From Acidimicrobiales bacterium (GTDB lineage: Bacteria; Actinomycetota; Acidimicrobiia; Acidimicrobiales; RAAP-2): a stretch of DNA of 14,771 nucleotides. Below are positions 5,923-13,338 of this stretch, one piece after another. The notes under the pieces are model-generated. The model was not told where the DNA came from. It did no database searches and saw only the letters and a program-made list of their open reading frames with translations. The position numbers and the translations under genes were made by a program. Within the stretch, counting starts at the first letter, position 1. Every line of letters begins with the position of its first letter. Location: assembly GCA_017883105.1 (NCBI GenBank), contig JADGOF010000017.1, forward strand, positions 1-14,771, given 5' to 3'.

Positions 5923-6671
5923 CGGACCGACCGTCCAGCAGTCAGACGGCTGCCCTGGAGGCTGCCGCTCGCGCTGCTCAATTCGATCTCCCCAGCGGAC
6001 GGGAGAAGACTGTGCTGGTCCGCTCGATGTTCGACGCCATCGCCCCCCGCTATGACCTGGTCAATCGAATGATGACCTTCGGACTCGACGTCCGGTGGCG
6101 CAAGCAGTCGACCAGGGCCCTGGGACTGCCCGTCGGTTCACGTGTGCTCGACCTGGCCTGCGGGACGGGTGATTTTCTGAAGATCCTGAGCGAGGCCGGT
6201 CTCCGACCTTTCGGCATGGACCTTTCCTGGGGAATGTTGGCGGCCAACCACACCGGTGAGGCGTTGGCCCAGGCCGACGGGGCTTTGCTCCCGGTGGCGG
6301 ACCAGTCGGTTGACGGCATCACCTGCGGATACGCTCTCCGCAATTTCACCGATCTCGGCACCGTGTTCGCAGAGTTCAGCCGTGTAGTGCGCCCGGGCGG
6401 CAGGATCAGCCTGCTCGAAGTGGCAGAGCCCGATTCCGGCCTCCTCCGCATCGGGCACCGAATCTGGTTCCGACGGGTGGTCCCGATCATCGGCGGCCTG
6501 TTCTCCGACCGGGCCGCCTATCGCTACCTTCCCAAGTCCACCGCCTATCTCCCCCCGACTCCGGAACTGCGTTCCATGCTCACCGACTGCGGCTTCTCCG
6601 CGGTCAACCGACGGGCGCTCTCGGGAGGGCTGAGCCAACTGATCACCGCTACCCGAACAGGTCGTCGATGA
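5919..6671 (+). CDS. menG: Demethylmenaquinone methyltransferase
   Basis: This UbiE/MenG-family SAM methyltransferase performs the last step of menaquinone synthesis, C-methylation of demethylmenaquinone. The product has 250 residues, typical of the family. The family signature YDLVNRMMTFGLDVRWRK is at 45-62. SAM motif I, VLDLACGTGDF, is at 76-86. An acidic DL follows at 101-102, then the characteristic YALRNF at 138-143, VRPGG at 157-161 and YRYLPKS at 201-207. The start is fixed by the ATGA overlap with the preceding regulator, and its own stop overlaps the isochorismate synthase start in the same way. No clear Shine-Dalgarno is seen, so translation probably depends on coupling. Because isochorismate synthase follows, menaquinone is more likely than ubiquinone. 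The protein looks intact. Confidence 0.95.
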   Translation: MTDRPSSSQTAALEAAARAAQFDLPSGREKTVLVRSMFDAIAPRYDLVNRMMTFGLDVRWRKQSTRALGLPVGSRVLDLACGTGDFLKILSEAGLRPFGMDLSWGMLAANHTGEALAQADGALLPVADQSVDGITCGYALRNFTDLGTVFAEFSRVVRPGGRISLLEVAEPDSGLLRIGHRIWFRRVVPIIGGLFSDRAAYRYLPKSTAYLPPTPELRSMLTDCGFSAVNRRALSGGLSQLITATRTGRR

Positions 6672-8038
6672 ACATCCCGGCCGTGTCTCCCTTCCTCCCT
6701 CCACTGTTCGCCATCCGGTTTCCGCTCGGGCCGGGTCCCCCGGTCGATCCCTTCGCACTGGCCGGTGACACCGGCATCCTCTTCCATTCCGAATCCCGGG
6801 TGCTGGTCGGAACAGGGCCCCTGTGGACCATCGCCATCCCCGGCGGCCTCGGCTCCTCCGCCGATGTCCGGCGGGCCGGTGCATCGCTGGCGTCCGTCGA
6901 GTGCGAGGACCTGGTGCTCGCCGGCGGGAGTGGTGTGATCGGCTTCGGGGCCCATCCATTCGACTCGTCGGCCCCCGCTGCCTTGCTACTTCCTTCCATC
7001 ATCTACGGCAAGGAGGTGGACGGGCGAGAGTGGCTCACGGTCGTCGCCGACGACCGGGCCAGCCTTCCCTCATCGCTCGATCAGCAACGTCAGCTGCTCC
7101 GGCGACTAATCGAGCAGGGTGAGGATGCACTGACACCAGGTGGCACCTCGGTCGCCTCCAGCATCGAACCGCTCACCTCCGATGATCACTTCCGGAACAT
7201 GGTTGCCCGGTCGGTGGAGGCCATCCATCGCCACGACCTGGTCAAGGTGGTATTGGCCCGACACGTCGACGTGTCCATGGTCGACCCGATCGCCGTGTCC
7301 GAACTGCTCGCCCGTTGGGGTCGCCTCGAACCCAACTGCGCAGTCTTCTCGATGCCCACCTCCGACGGGCAGTTCGTCGGAGCCAGCCCGGAGCTCCTGA
7401 TCCACCGGTCCGGTCCGGACATCCGGTGCCGGCCCCTGGCCGGCACCACGGAACGGTACGCGGGAACGTCGAGCGAAACGCTCCCGTCCGAGCTGCTCGA
7501 ATCCACCAAGGACAGCGTGGAGCACCAACTGGTGGTCGATGCCATCAAAGCGGAGCTCGACCCGCTCTGCTCCACGCTCACCGTTCCCTCGCATCCCGAT
7601 CTGGTCCACCTGCACAACATCACCCACCTGGGCACCTCCATCTCCGGCAGCCTGAAGGCCACGGGTGACGGCACTGTCCCCACGTCCCTCGAACTGGTTG
7701 CAGCCCTCCACCCGACTCCGGCGGTCGGCGGCGTGCCCGCCGAGGCTGCCCGGCGGATGATCGCCGACCTTGAGCCTCGGCCGAGGGGCACCTACGCCGG
7801 TCCGGTGGGGTACCTCGACGCCCGCGGCGACGGCACCTGGATGGTGGGCATCCGGGCCATGACCGTCCGTGACCGTTCGGCCCGATTGTCTGCCGGTGTA
7901 GGGATCGTCGACGGTTCGCAACCGGACGCCGAGTTGGCCGAAGCCAATCTCAAGTTCACCGCGGTGTTCGACGCCCTGGCACCGGGCCAACCGTTCTCCA
8001 CGACGCAGGGCACGGAACCACAGGCTGCGGCAGTCTGA
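6668..8038 (+). CDS. menF: Isochorismate synthase
   Basis: A chorismate-utilising enzyme that converts chorismate to isochorismate, the entry to menaquinone (or in other settings siderophore) synthesis. The product has 456 residues. A variable N-terminal domain covers about 1-170 and the chorismate-binding domain about 172-436. KVVLAR contains the general base K193 and SPELL the general acid E242, matching E. coli MenF K190/E240. PLAGTTER (256-263), STKDSVEH (279-286), HPTPAVGG (348-355), E369, GPVGY (378-382) and AGVGIVDGS (409-417) follow in family order. The start is ATGA-coupled to menG. Location next to menG argues for MenF over EntC or DhbC. It is the last gene of the operon and ends only 4 nt from the convergent hydrolase. 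The other men genes are not in the window. Confidence 0.92.
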   Translation: MNIPAVSPFLPPLFAIRFPLGPGPPVDPFALAGDTGILFHSESRVLVGTGPLWTIAIPGGLGSSADVRRAGASLASVECEDLVLAGGSGVIGFGAHPFDSSAPAALLLPSIIYGKEVDGREWLTVVADDRASLPSSLDQQRQLLRRLIEQGEDALTPGGTSVASSIEPLTSDDHFRNMVARSVEAIHRHDLVKVVLARHVDVSMVDPIAVSELLARWGRLEPNCAVFSMPTSDGQFVGASPELLIHRSGPDIRCRPLAGTTERYAGTSSETLPSELLESTKDSVEHQLVVDAIKAELDPLCSTLTVPSHPDLVHLHNITHLGTSISGSLKATGDGTVPTSLELVAALHPTPAVGGVPAEAARRMIADLEPRPRGTYAGPVGYLDARGDGTWMVGIRAMTVRDRSARLSAGVGIVDGSQPDAELAEANLKFTAVFDALAPGQPFSTTQGTEPQAAAV

Positions 8039-8042
8039 TCGC

Positions 8043-8870
8043 TTACCCGGGCATTGGGCCCCGGTGGACTCTCGCCCGTGCCCTTATCACCTCGGCCAAC
8101 TCCTCGGCCGCATCCCGGGCGACGAAGTGACCTGAACGCGGAAAGTGAATGAGCTCCGATCCGGGGATGGCCCGGGCGAGACTGGCCGCCGCCGAAGGAC
8201 GCACCACCAGGTCCCAGGCACCGGACACTATGACCACCGGCACTTGGAGCTCTGCCAGTGCCGCTGCCACTGTGGGCATCTCCTCGCCGAGCGCCCGCTG
8301 CTCGGTCATGAAGGACCGTTTCTGCCTGGCGAACCCACCGCTACTGCCGCGCCCGCTGATGAGGCCCGGCTCGTTGGGCAAGGACGTGGCGATTCGTTCG
8401 CGGTAGCGGACCGGCACGTAGCGGAGCCAGCTCCGCATCCGGGGGAGCACACTGTCGATGGCGATCAGTCCGGCCGTCGTCAGCGCATTCCCGACTCCCG
8501 GGATCGTCAGGAGCCAGTCGATGGTATCCAGGCTGTCGGGGGTACACGCCGCCCCCACCAGAATCAGGTTCGACACCACCCGCGGGTGGCGATGCGCCAA
8601 CAGGACGGCGACGCCTCCTGCCCAACTGTGGGCCACCACGGTCGCCGGCCCGGCCCGGCGTTCCTCGAGGAACGAGGCGATGAGCTCTGCGTTGCCGATC
8701 AAACCCTTCGCCTCCCCGGTGGATGAGCCGTAGCCGATCCGATCGGGAGCCAGGACCCGATGCCCGGGCTCGAGTAGTCGAATGACCGGATCCCATGAGG
8801 CACCGGTCCCCGGTTGGCCGTGGAGTAGCACCACGGGAGGTCCGGTCCCCGTGTCAATCGACGAAAGCAT
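8043..8870 (-). CDS. Alpha/beta-fold hydrolase
   Basis: A 275-residue alpha/beta hydrolase of unknown substrate. The HGQPG oxyanion-hole motif lies at 17-21. The nucleophile elbow AHSWAG puts the catalytic serine at S82. Acid D220 (SGAWD) and base H248 (RSGHF) complete the triad. No signal peptide is seen, so it is probably cytoplasmic. ATG 8870 is chosen because a GGAGG Shine-Dalgarno precedes it by 6 nt and the protein alignment begins there; the longer frame upstream is a shadow of the kinase. It overlaps the last 17 nt of the kinase gene and is the last gene of that operon. Candidates include epoxide hydrolase-like, lipase or haloperoxidase-like enzymes; the sequence does not decide. The link to the two-component system is positional only. 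Confidence 0.88.
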   Translation of the reverse strand: MLSSIDTGTGPPVVLLHGQPGTGASWDPVIRLLEPGHRVLAPDRIGYGSSTGEAKGLIGNAELIASFLEERRAGPATVVAHSWAGGVAVLLAHRHPRVVSNLILVGAACTPDSLDTIDWLLTIPGVGNALTTAGLIAIDSVLPRMRSWLRYVPVRYRERIATSLPNEPGLISGRGSSGGFARQKRSFMTEQRALGEEMPTVAAALAELQVPVVIVSGAWDLVVRPSAAASLARAIPGSELIHFPRSGHFVARDAAEELAEVIRARARVHRGPMPG

Positions 8871-10340
8871 CGCGGCCCTCCCTGGCGCCTCTGCCCGCCG
8901 GGGCCGGTCCACCGCCGAACAGGGGTAACACCACCTCGAAGGTGGCTCCCTCCCCGGGCGCCGTCGCCACCGTCGCCTTGCCCCCGAAGCTGCGGGCCAG
9001 ACTGGCAACGATGAACAGGCCCAGGCCGGACCCGCCGTCGAGCCGCTCGGCATCACCCCGGTAGAAGCGGTCGAAAACCCGACTGGCCTCATCGGCCGAC
9101 ATGCCCTGGCCGTGGTCTCGAACCTGCAGCACCGCCCGTTCACCCCGGACCAAGGCGGACACCTCAATCGGCGTCCCTGCCGGCGTGTGGCGCATGGCGT
9201 TGGCCACCAGATTGTGGGCCATCTGCCCGAGTCGGGCATTGTCGCCGGCCACCGGAACCTCGGTGGATGCAGCGAACTCGATGGTGCGGCTGGAGTCGAC
9301 GGTCTGGGCGTCGGCCACGGCGTCCAAGGCCACCGCGGCCAGGTCGACCCGGTGCCGGGCCGGCTCGGGGCCCTCACCTTCACGGGCGAGGATGGCCAGA
9401 TCACCGACCAGATCCCCCATGCGGGCCGCCTCCCCTTCGATGCGGGACAATGCCCGCTCCCGTGCCACCGGATCCCCGAGGGCGTCCTTTTGGAGTAGCT
9501 CGGCATAGCCCCGAATGGCGGTCAGTGGGGTGCGCAGCTCATGTGAGGCGTCCGCCAGAAAACTGCGCAACCGCTCCTCCGACCGCGTCCGCTGGGCAAA
9601 GGCCCGTTCGATCTGGGACAACATGCCGTTGAGGGCCCGGCCCAATCGGGCAATCTCACTGTTTCCCTCGGTGGGCTGCACGCGGCGGGTGAGATCTCCG
9701 GCAGCAATGGCGTCCGCTTCCCTGGTCATGTCCTCGAGAGGTCGGAGACCCAGGCGGACCAGCAGGGTCGTCAACACCAGAAGGGACACCAGCAGGCCGA
9801 TGGAGACGAACAGCTCGGTGGTGCGCAGGGACGCCAGAGTGGCGTTCACCGAATCCAGCCGGGTGGCCACCACCAGGGATCGGACAGTGACGACGCCTCC
9901 AATCGGTACGTGGGCCCGTTGCGCCCCGTGGACGGCACGGTGAGGGCCGTCGCGTCCGGCTGATAGGTCTGATCGCCTGGGGCTGCCTGGTCGGGGTCGA
10001 GAGCTGGTCAGGTCGGCAGCGGCACCGGCAGTCGGGGTGCAGGATCGTTCCGCACACGGGATACCGACGGCTTGGCCACCACTACCTTCCCGCTGGAATC
10101 GATCAGCTCGGCGAAGATACCGGGGCTCACCCTCGCCCGGATGCCGGCGGCGATCGGAACGCCCCGCTCTCCGTTGTGCAACACGTACCTGGCCACCTGG
10201 CCACTGGCCGTAGTGAGCTGGGCATCCACCTGTCCATAGAGGTAGGAGCGAAGCGAGTTCCAGGTGATGGCGTCGACCGCGATGACACCGACAGCCACCA
10301 AGACGATCATGGTGGCGACCATTCGGTGGCGCAGTTTCAC
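8854..10340 (-). pseudogene. Sensor histidine kinase broken by a stop codon and a frameshift
   Basis: This is a membrane sensor kinase that would phosphorylate the adjacent response regulator. From GTG 10340 the first 110 codons give a transmembrane segment (about 8-28) and part of an extracytoplasmic domain, then TGA at 10008-10010. Beyond it the same frame still looks like kinase sequence (QTYQPD to TYRLEASS, with high GC at third positions) as far as about 9880. A -1 shift then leads into a long frame: TM2 (LFVSIGLLVSLLVLTTLLV), HAMP, ADASHELRTPL with the phospho-accepting His, NLVANAMRH N-box, DHGQGM, FDRFYRG and GGSGLGLFIV, ending at 8854. So there are two separate lesions. The start overlaps the response regulator stop as GTGA. 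An internal start could still make a TM2-HAMP-kinase fragment. Confidence 0.8.
8877..8881 (-). promoter_or_regulatory. Shine-Dalgarno of the alpha/beta hydrolase
   Basis: GGAGG on the minus strand lies 6 nt before ATG 8870. It is the clearest Shine-Dalgarno I noticed in the window and decides the start. It lies inside the kinase coding end, so the hydrolase can be translated independently of the damaged upstream gene. Confidence 0.65.
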
Positions 10341-11029
10341 GTTTTCGGTTCACGGAGCGTGTAGCCCACCCGACGGATCGTGTGAATCAGCGGAGGATCG
10401 AAGCCATCGATCTTCTTGCGCAGATAGGAGATGTAGATCTCCACGATGTTGGAGTCCCCGACGAAGCTGTTCTCCCACACAGCAGCGAGGATCTGGTCCT
10501 TGGACAACACTTGCCGGGGGTGGCGTAGCAGGAAGAGGAGCAGATTGAACTCGGTAGCGGTCAACTCGATCGATTTGCCGCCACGCCAGAGTTCGTGGGT
10601 CCCGACGTCCACCACGAGGTCGGACAGGCGGAGGCGCTCGGGGTCGCCGTGATCCTCCCTCGCCGCCCGGCACAACACGGCACGGATCCTGGCCACTATC
10701 TCGTCGATGCTGAAGGGCTTGGTGACGTAGTCATCTCCGTGTTCCAGCCCGGCCAATTTGCCGGATTCGGCATCGCGTGCGGTCAGGAAGAGGACGGGAC
10801 TGGAGATCTTTTCGGCCCGCAGTTGCCGGCAGACCTCCAGTCCGTCGATATCGGGCAACATCACATCGAGGATGATCAGGTCGTACCCGCCGACCCGGGC
10901 CTTGGCCAGCGCCTGGTGACCGGAGGTGGCCTCGCCGGTGTCGAACCCCTCGAAGTGCAGGGCGGCGGTCAGGACATCGGTGATGTACGGCTCATCGTCG
11001 ACCACCAGGATGCTGGCGCTGCCGTTCAC
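10337..11029 (-). CDS. OmpR/PhoB-family response regulator
   Basis: A two-component DNA-binding regulator of 230 residues. The receiver domain covers about 5-120, with acidic pocket D11-D12, phospho-acceptor D55 (ILDVMLPD), T83 and K104 (YVTKPFS). The winged-helix output domain covers about 133-227 and includes LTATEFNLLLFLLRHP and VEIYISYLRKKID, ending RRVGYTLRE. All switch residues are present, so it looks functional even though its partner kinase is broken. The start is GTG 11029, 10 nt after the stop of the glycosyltransferase, and its stop overlaps the kinase start by 4 nt. It resembles the actinobacterial TrcR/TcrX/MprA group, but a named ortholog cannot be assigned by eye. Confidence 0.95.
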   Translation of the reverse strand: MNGSASILVVDDEPYITDVLTAALHFEGFDTGEATSGHQALAKARVGGYDLIILDVMLPDIDGLEVCRQLRAEKISSPVLFLTARDAESGKLAGLEHGDDYVTKPFSIDEIVARIRAVLCRAAREDHGDPERLRLSDLVVDVGTHELWRGGKSIELTATEFNLLLFLLRHPRQVLSKDQILAAVWENSFVGDSNIVEIYISYLRKKIDGFDPPLIHTIRRVGYTLREPKT

Positions 11030-11039
11030 TGGTCCGGTC

Positions 11040-11783
11040 TCAGGTGTGCGCAGGTCGGGGGCGGCTGCGAAGGCTTGCCACCGCTCGTTGCAGGCCCCAC
11101 CAGGTCACCAGCCCCAGTGCCTCGACCACGATGGACATCGACATCTTCGATTCCCCGTCCACCCGGTCGACGAACCGGATGGGGACTTCGACCACCGCAG
11201 CTCCGGCCCGTTTGGCCTCGTAGGTCATCTCGATCTGGAACCCGTAGCCCTCGGCCTTGATGTCCTCGAGGTCGATGCGGTCGAGGATGGACGCCGAATA
11301 CGCCCGGAATCCGGAGGTTGAGTCGGCGACCCCCAACCCGAGCAGCGTCGACGCGTAGACGTTGCCTCCCCGGGACAGAAGGCGTCGGTGCCAGGCCCAG
11401 TTGGGGATCGAGCCGCCAGGCACATACCGCGAACCGATGGCCAAATCGTGTCCTTCTGACAGAGGGGCCACCAGCTCGGGTAGCGCCTCGGGCTCGTGCG
11501 ACAGGTCCGCATCCATCTCGATGCAGGCGTCGAATCCACGGTCGAGGCCCCAGCGGAATCCGGCCCGGTAGGCGCTTCCCAGGCCGGACTTCTCGTGCCG
11601 GCGCATTACTTCGATGTTGCCGAGCTCCTTGCCGATGGTCTCAGCGATGTCCGCCGTCCCATCGGGACTGCCGTCGTCGACCACCAGGATGGTGGCGTCA
11701 CCGAGCGCGCCTCGTATCCGTCGCAGGACACGGTCGATGTTCTCTGATTCGTTGAATGTTGGCAGCACGACAAGGACATCCAT
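11040..11783 (-). CDS. Polyprenol-phosphate mannosyltransferase-like GT2 enzyme
   Basis: A family-2 glycosyltransferase of the Ppm1/DPM1 type, which moves mannose (or another sugar) from a nucleotide sugar to polyprenyl phosphate at the cytoplasmic face of the membrane. The product has 247 residues. It begins VLVVLPTFNESENI (3-16), then VVDDGSPDGT, EMDADLSHEPE with the metal-binding DAD, GSRYVPGG, SGFRAY, GYGFQIEMTY and FVDRVDGESKMS, in the order of bacterial DPM synthases. It has no C-terminal transmembrane domain or fused acyltransferase; some actinobacterial Ppm1 proteins are two-domain. The ATG at 11783 has a TAAGCT box 6 nt upstream. It is the first gene of a four-gene operon. Sugar and lipid specificity are inferred. 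Confidence 0.9.
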   Translation of the reverse strand: MDVLVVLPTFNESENIDRVLRRIRGALGDATILVVDDGSPDGTADIAETIGKELGNIEVMRRHEKSGLGSAYRAGFRWGLDRGFDACIEMDADLSHEPEALPELVAPLSEGHDLAIGSRYVPGGSIPNWAWHRRLLSRGGNVYASTLLGLGVADSTSGFRAYSASILDRIDLEDIKAEGYGFQIEMTYEAKRAGAAVVEVPIRFVDRVDGESKMSMSIVVEALGLVTWWGLQRAVASLRSRPRPAHT

Positions 11784-11789
11784 GTCCGC

Positions 11790-11795
11790 AGCTTA
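11790..11795 (-). promoter_or_regulatory. Putative -10 box of the GT2/two-component operon
   Basis: On the minus strand TAAGCT is followed by 6 nt and then the GT2 ATG. It is the likely leaderless promoter of the operon, with the palindrome at 11806-11820 just upstream. Confidence 0.45.
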
Positions 11796-11805
11796 CGAGA
11801 CGTGC

Positions 11806-11820
11806 CCCAGATCATCTGGG
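11806..11820. promoter_or_regulatory. 15-bp palindrome over the operon promoter
   Basis: CCCAGAT (11806-11812) and ATCTGGG (11814-11820) are perfect inverted repeats around one central base. They lie 10-25 bp upstream of the -10 box of the GT2 operon, covering the expected -35. A terminator for the upstream permease is possible but less likely: as RNA the stem is only 6 bp with a 3-nt loop and has no T-tract. Confidence 0.45.
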
Positions 11821-11870
11821 TCACCGGACCCGGGCTTCGTGGGCCCCGGTGCGGGCGGGCTACGGATGGG

Positions 11871-13289
11871 TCACGCATCGGTGGCCGGGACGACAACCAC
11901 CGGCACCTCGGAGTCGTCACCGACAGCGCCCCCAACCGATCCCGCCTTGGACCATTCAGCCGGTCCCGCACCCGGGTCGGTCGGAAGTCCCAGCCCAGAG
12001 GCACTACCGGGTCCGGCGGCCCTGGTCTGCTGCCATATCTCCCGGAAGATCACCTGGATCGCACCGCCGACAGGAATGGCCACCAGGGCACCGGCCAACG
12101 CCCCCAGGGACGATCCGAACACCCCTCCGAGATTGGCCCCGACCAGAACGGCGAGCAGGACCCACAAGGGGTTCATCCGCACCGTCCGACTCATGACCAC
12201 CGGATACAGGAAATGGTTCTCCACCAGCTGGAACCCGATGAACACGGTCAACATCACCACGCCGGCCGTCGGTGAGTGCAGGAAGGCCAGGAACACACTG
12301 GGCACCCCGGCGATCAGGCCGCCCACCAGGGGGATGATCGCCACCAGGGCGACCCACAGGGCGATCAGAAGAGCGAACGGCACCCCGAGGATCAGCATGG
12401 TTACCAGCACCACGACACCGAAGAGGATCGACAGCGAGATGGCGCCCAACACGTAGGAGGTCACCGACCGGGACACGGAGTGGGCGATGTCCTCAACCGT
12501 GCGGCGCCGGTTGGGGCGCAGGGAGCCGAGGAGGCCCTTGCGCAGGTTGGGCGCCTCCAGGAGCATAAAGATGGACAGGAAGGCGATGCTGGTGAAGGCC
12601 AGCATGGTCGAGGCCACCGCCTTGCCCAGGTTGGCCCCCACCGTGAGGGCCGGCTTCCCGAGGTTGTTGGCGGCCGTCTTCAGTTTCGGCGCGTTCTTCT
12701 GCACCCAGGAGAGCAGTCCCAACCGTTTGAGCGTGTGGGCCAGCCAGCCGTGGCCCTTCTGGACCTGGTCGACCATGGTCGGGAGGCGTTCTGCTACATG
12801 GGTGATCGAGTTGACCAACGGGTAGCCGAACAGGGCAACCAGCCCGGCGAAGAACATCACGGCCACGGCGAACACGATGGCTACGGCCGTTCCCCGCCGC
12901 ATGCGATGACGCTGGAGGAAGACCACCGAAGGGTTCAGCACCAAGGCCACAAACGCCGCGATGAGCGTCCACAGGATGACCTCACGCAACCGGCCGAGGA
13001 GTCGATAGAGCACCCAGGTGACGATGACCACGGCGTCGATGGTCAGGATGGTCCGCAGCGGCACGCCCTTGGCGGAGGCCGCGGCGAACAAGCGCTCCCG
13101 ACGGGGGGCGTCCGGCCCGACCTCGCGGTCGAGCCGCTCCACCGGCGTCTCGTTGATCACCGTGGTGAGCCCGGTAGGGGTCGAATCACTCGGGGAGGGG
13201 ACACCTGAAGGGGAAAGCGATTTGGAGGCACCTCCGGCGCTGCCGGCGGGACCGGGTTCCCCGTCCCCGTTCTTCACGTTGTCGACCAC
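11871..13289 (-). CDS. AI-2E family (PerM/YdiK-like) membrane transporter
   Basis: A polytopic membrane protein of the AI-2E/UPF0118 family. Members have been linked to autoinducer-2 export or Na+/H+ antiport; the substrate is not predictable here. The product has 472 residues. Residues 1-60 are a Pro/Ser/Gly-rich disordered tail. Hydrophobic segments lie at about 80-100, 103-125, 134-158, 225-245, 278-303, 305-338, 342-365 and 374-412. Family signatures are IIPLVGGLIAGVPSVFLA (318-335), QLVENHFLYPVVMSRTV (354-370) and the Gly-rich GANLGGVFGSSLGALAGA near 384-401. The last 50 residues are again disordered and end in a run of valines. The start is GTG 13289; no TANNNT box is at leaderless distance. 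It diverges from the flippase-like gene with a 49-nt gap. Confidence 0.92.
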   Translation of the reverse strand: MVDNVKNGDGEPGPAGSAGGASKSLSPSGVPSPSDSTPTGLTTVINETPVERLDREVGPDAPRRERLFAAASAKGVPLRTILTIDAVVIVTWVLYRLLGRLREVILWTLIAAFVALVLNPSVVFLQRHRMRRGTAVAIVFAVAVMFFAGLVALFGYPLVNSITHVAERLPTMVDQVQKGHGWLAHTLKRLGLLSWVQKNAPKLKTAANNLGKPALTVGANLGKAVASTMLAFTSIAFLSIFMLLEAPNLRKGLLGSLRPNRRRTVEDIAHSVSRSVTSYVLGAISLSILFGVVVLVTMLILGVPFALLIALWVALVAIIPLVGGLIAGVPSVFLAFLHSPTAGVVMLTVFIGFQLVENHFLYPVVMSRTVRMNPLWVLLAVLVGANLGGVFGSSLGALAGALVAIPVGGAIQVIFREIWQQTRAAGPGSASGLGLPTDPGAGPAEWSKAGSVGGAVGDDSEVPVVVVPATDA

Positions 13290-13291
13290 GG

Positions 13292-13305
13292 TGTCAGCAT
13301 GTCAG
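13292..13305. repeat. Direct repeat TGTCAG in a divergent gap
   Basis: TGTCAG occurs at 13292-13297 and 13300-13305, 8 bp apart, immediately upstream of the AI-2E gene start and in the 49-bp gap shared with the flippase-like gene. It is short and may be chance. I see no convincing -10 box for either gene in this gap. Confidence 0.2.
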
Positions 13306-13338
13306 GTCCGAAGGGCCAGGCGTGGGAACATACAGGCG

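Noticed and set aside
10008..10010. Reassigned TGA codon (read-through) in the kinase
   Set aside because: TGA serves as the normal stop of many intact genes here, and a separate frameshift lies downstream, so decay is simpler.
12276..13208. Plus-strand 310-residue open frame opposite the AI-2E gene
   Set aside because: Its composition is dominated by Gly, His, Gln and Asp, as expected for the antisense of a hydrophobic high-GC gene; the minus strand carries clear family motifs.
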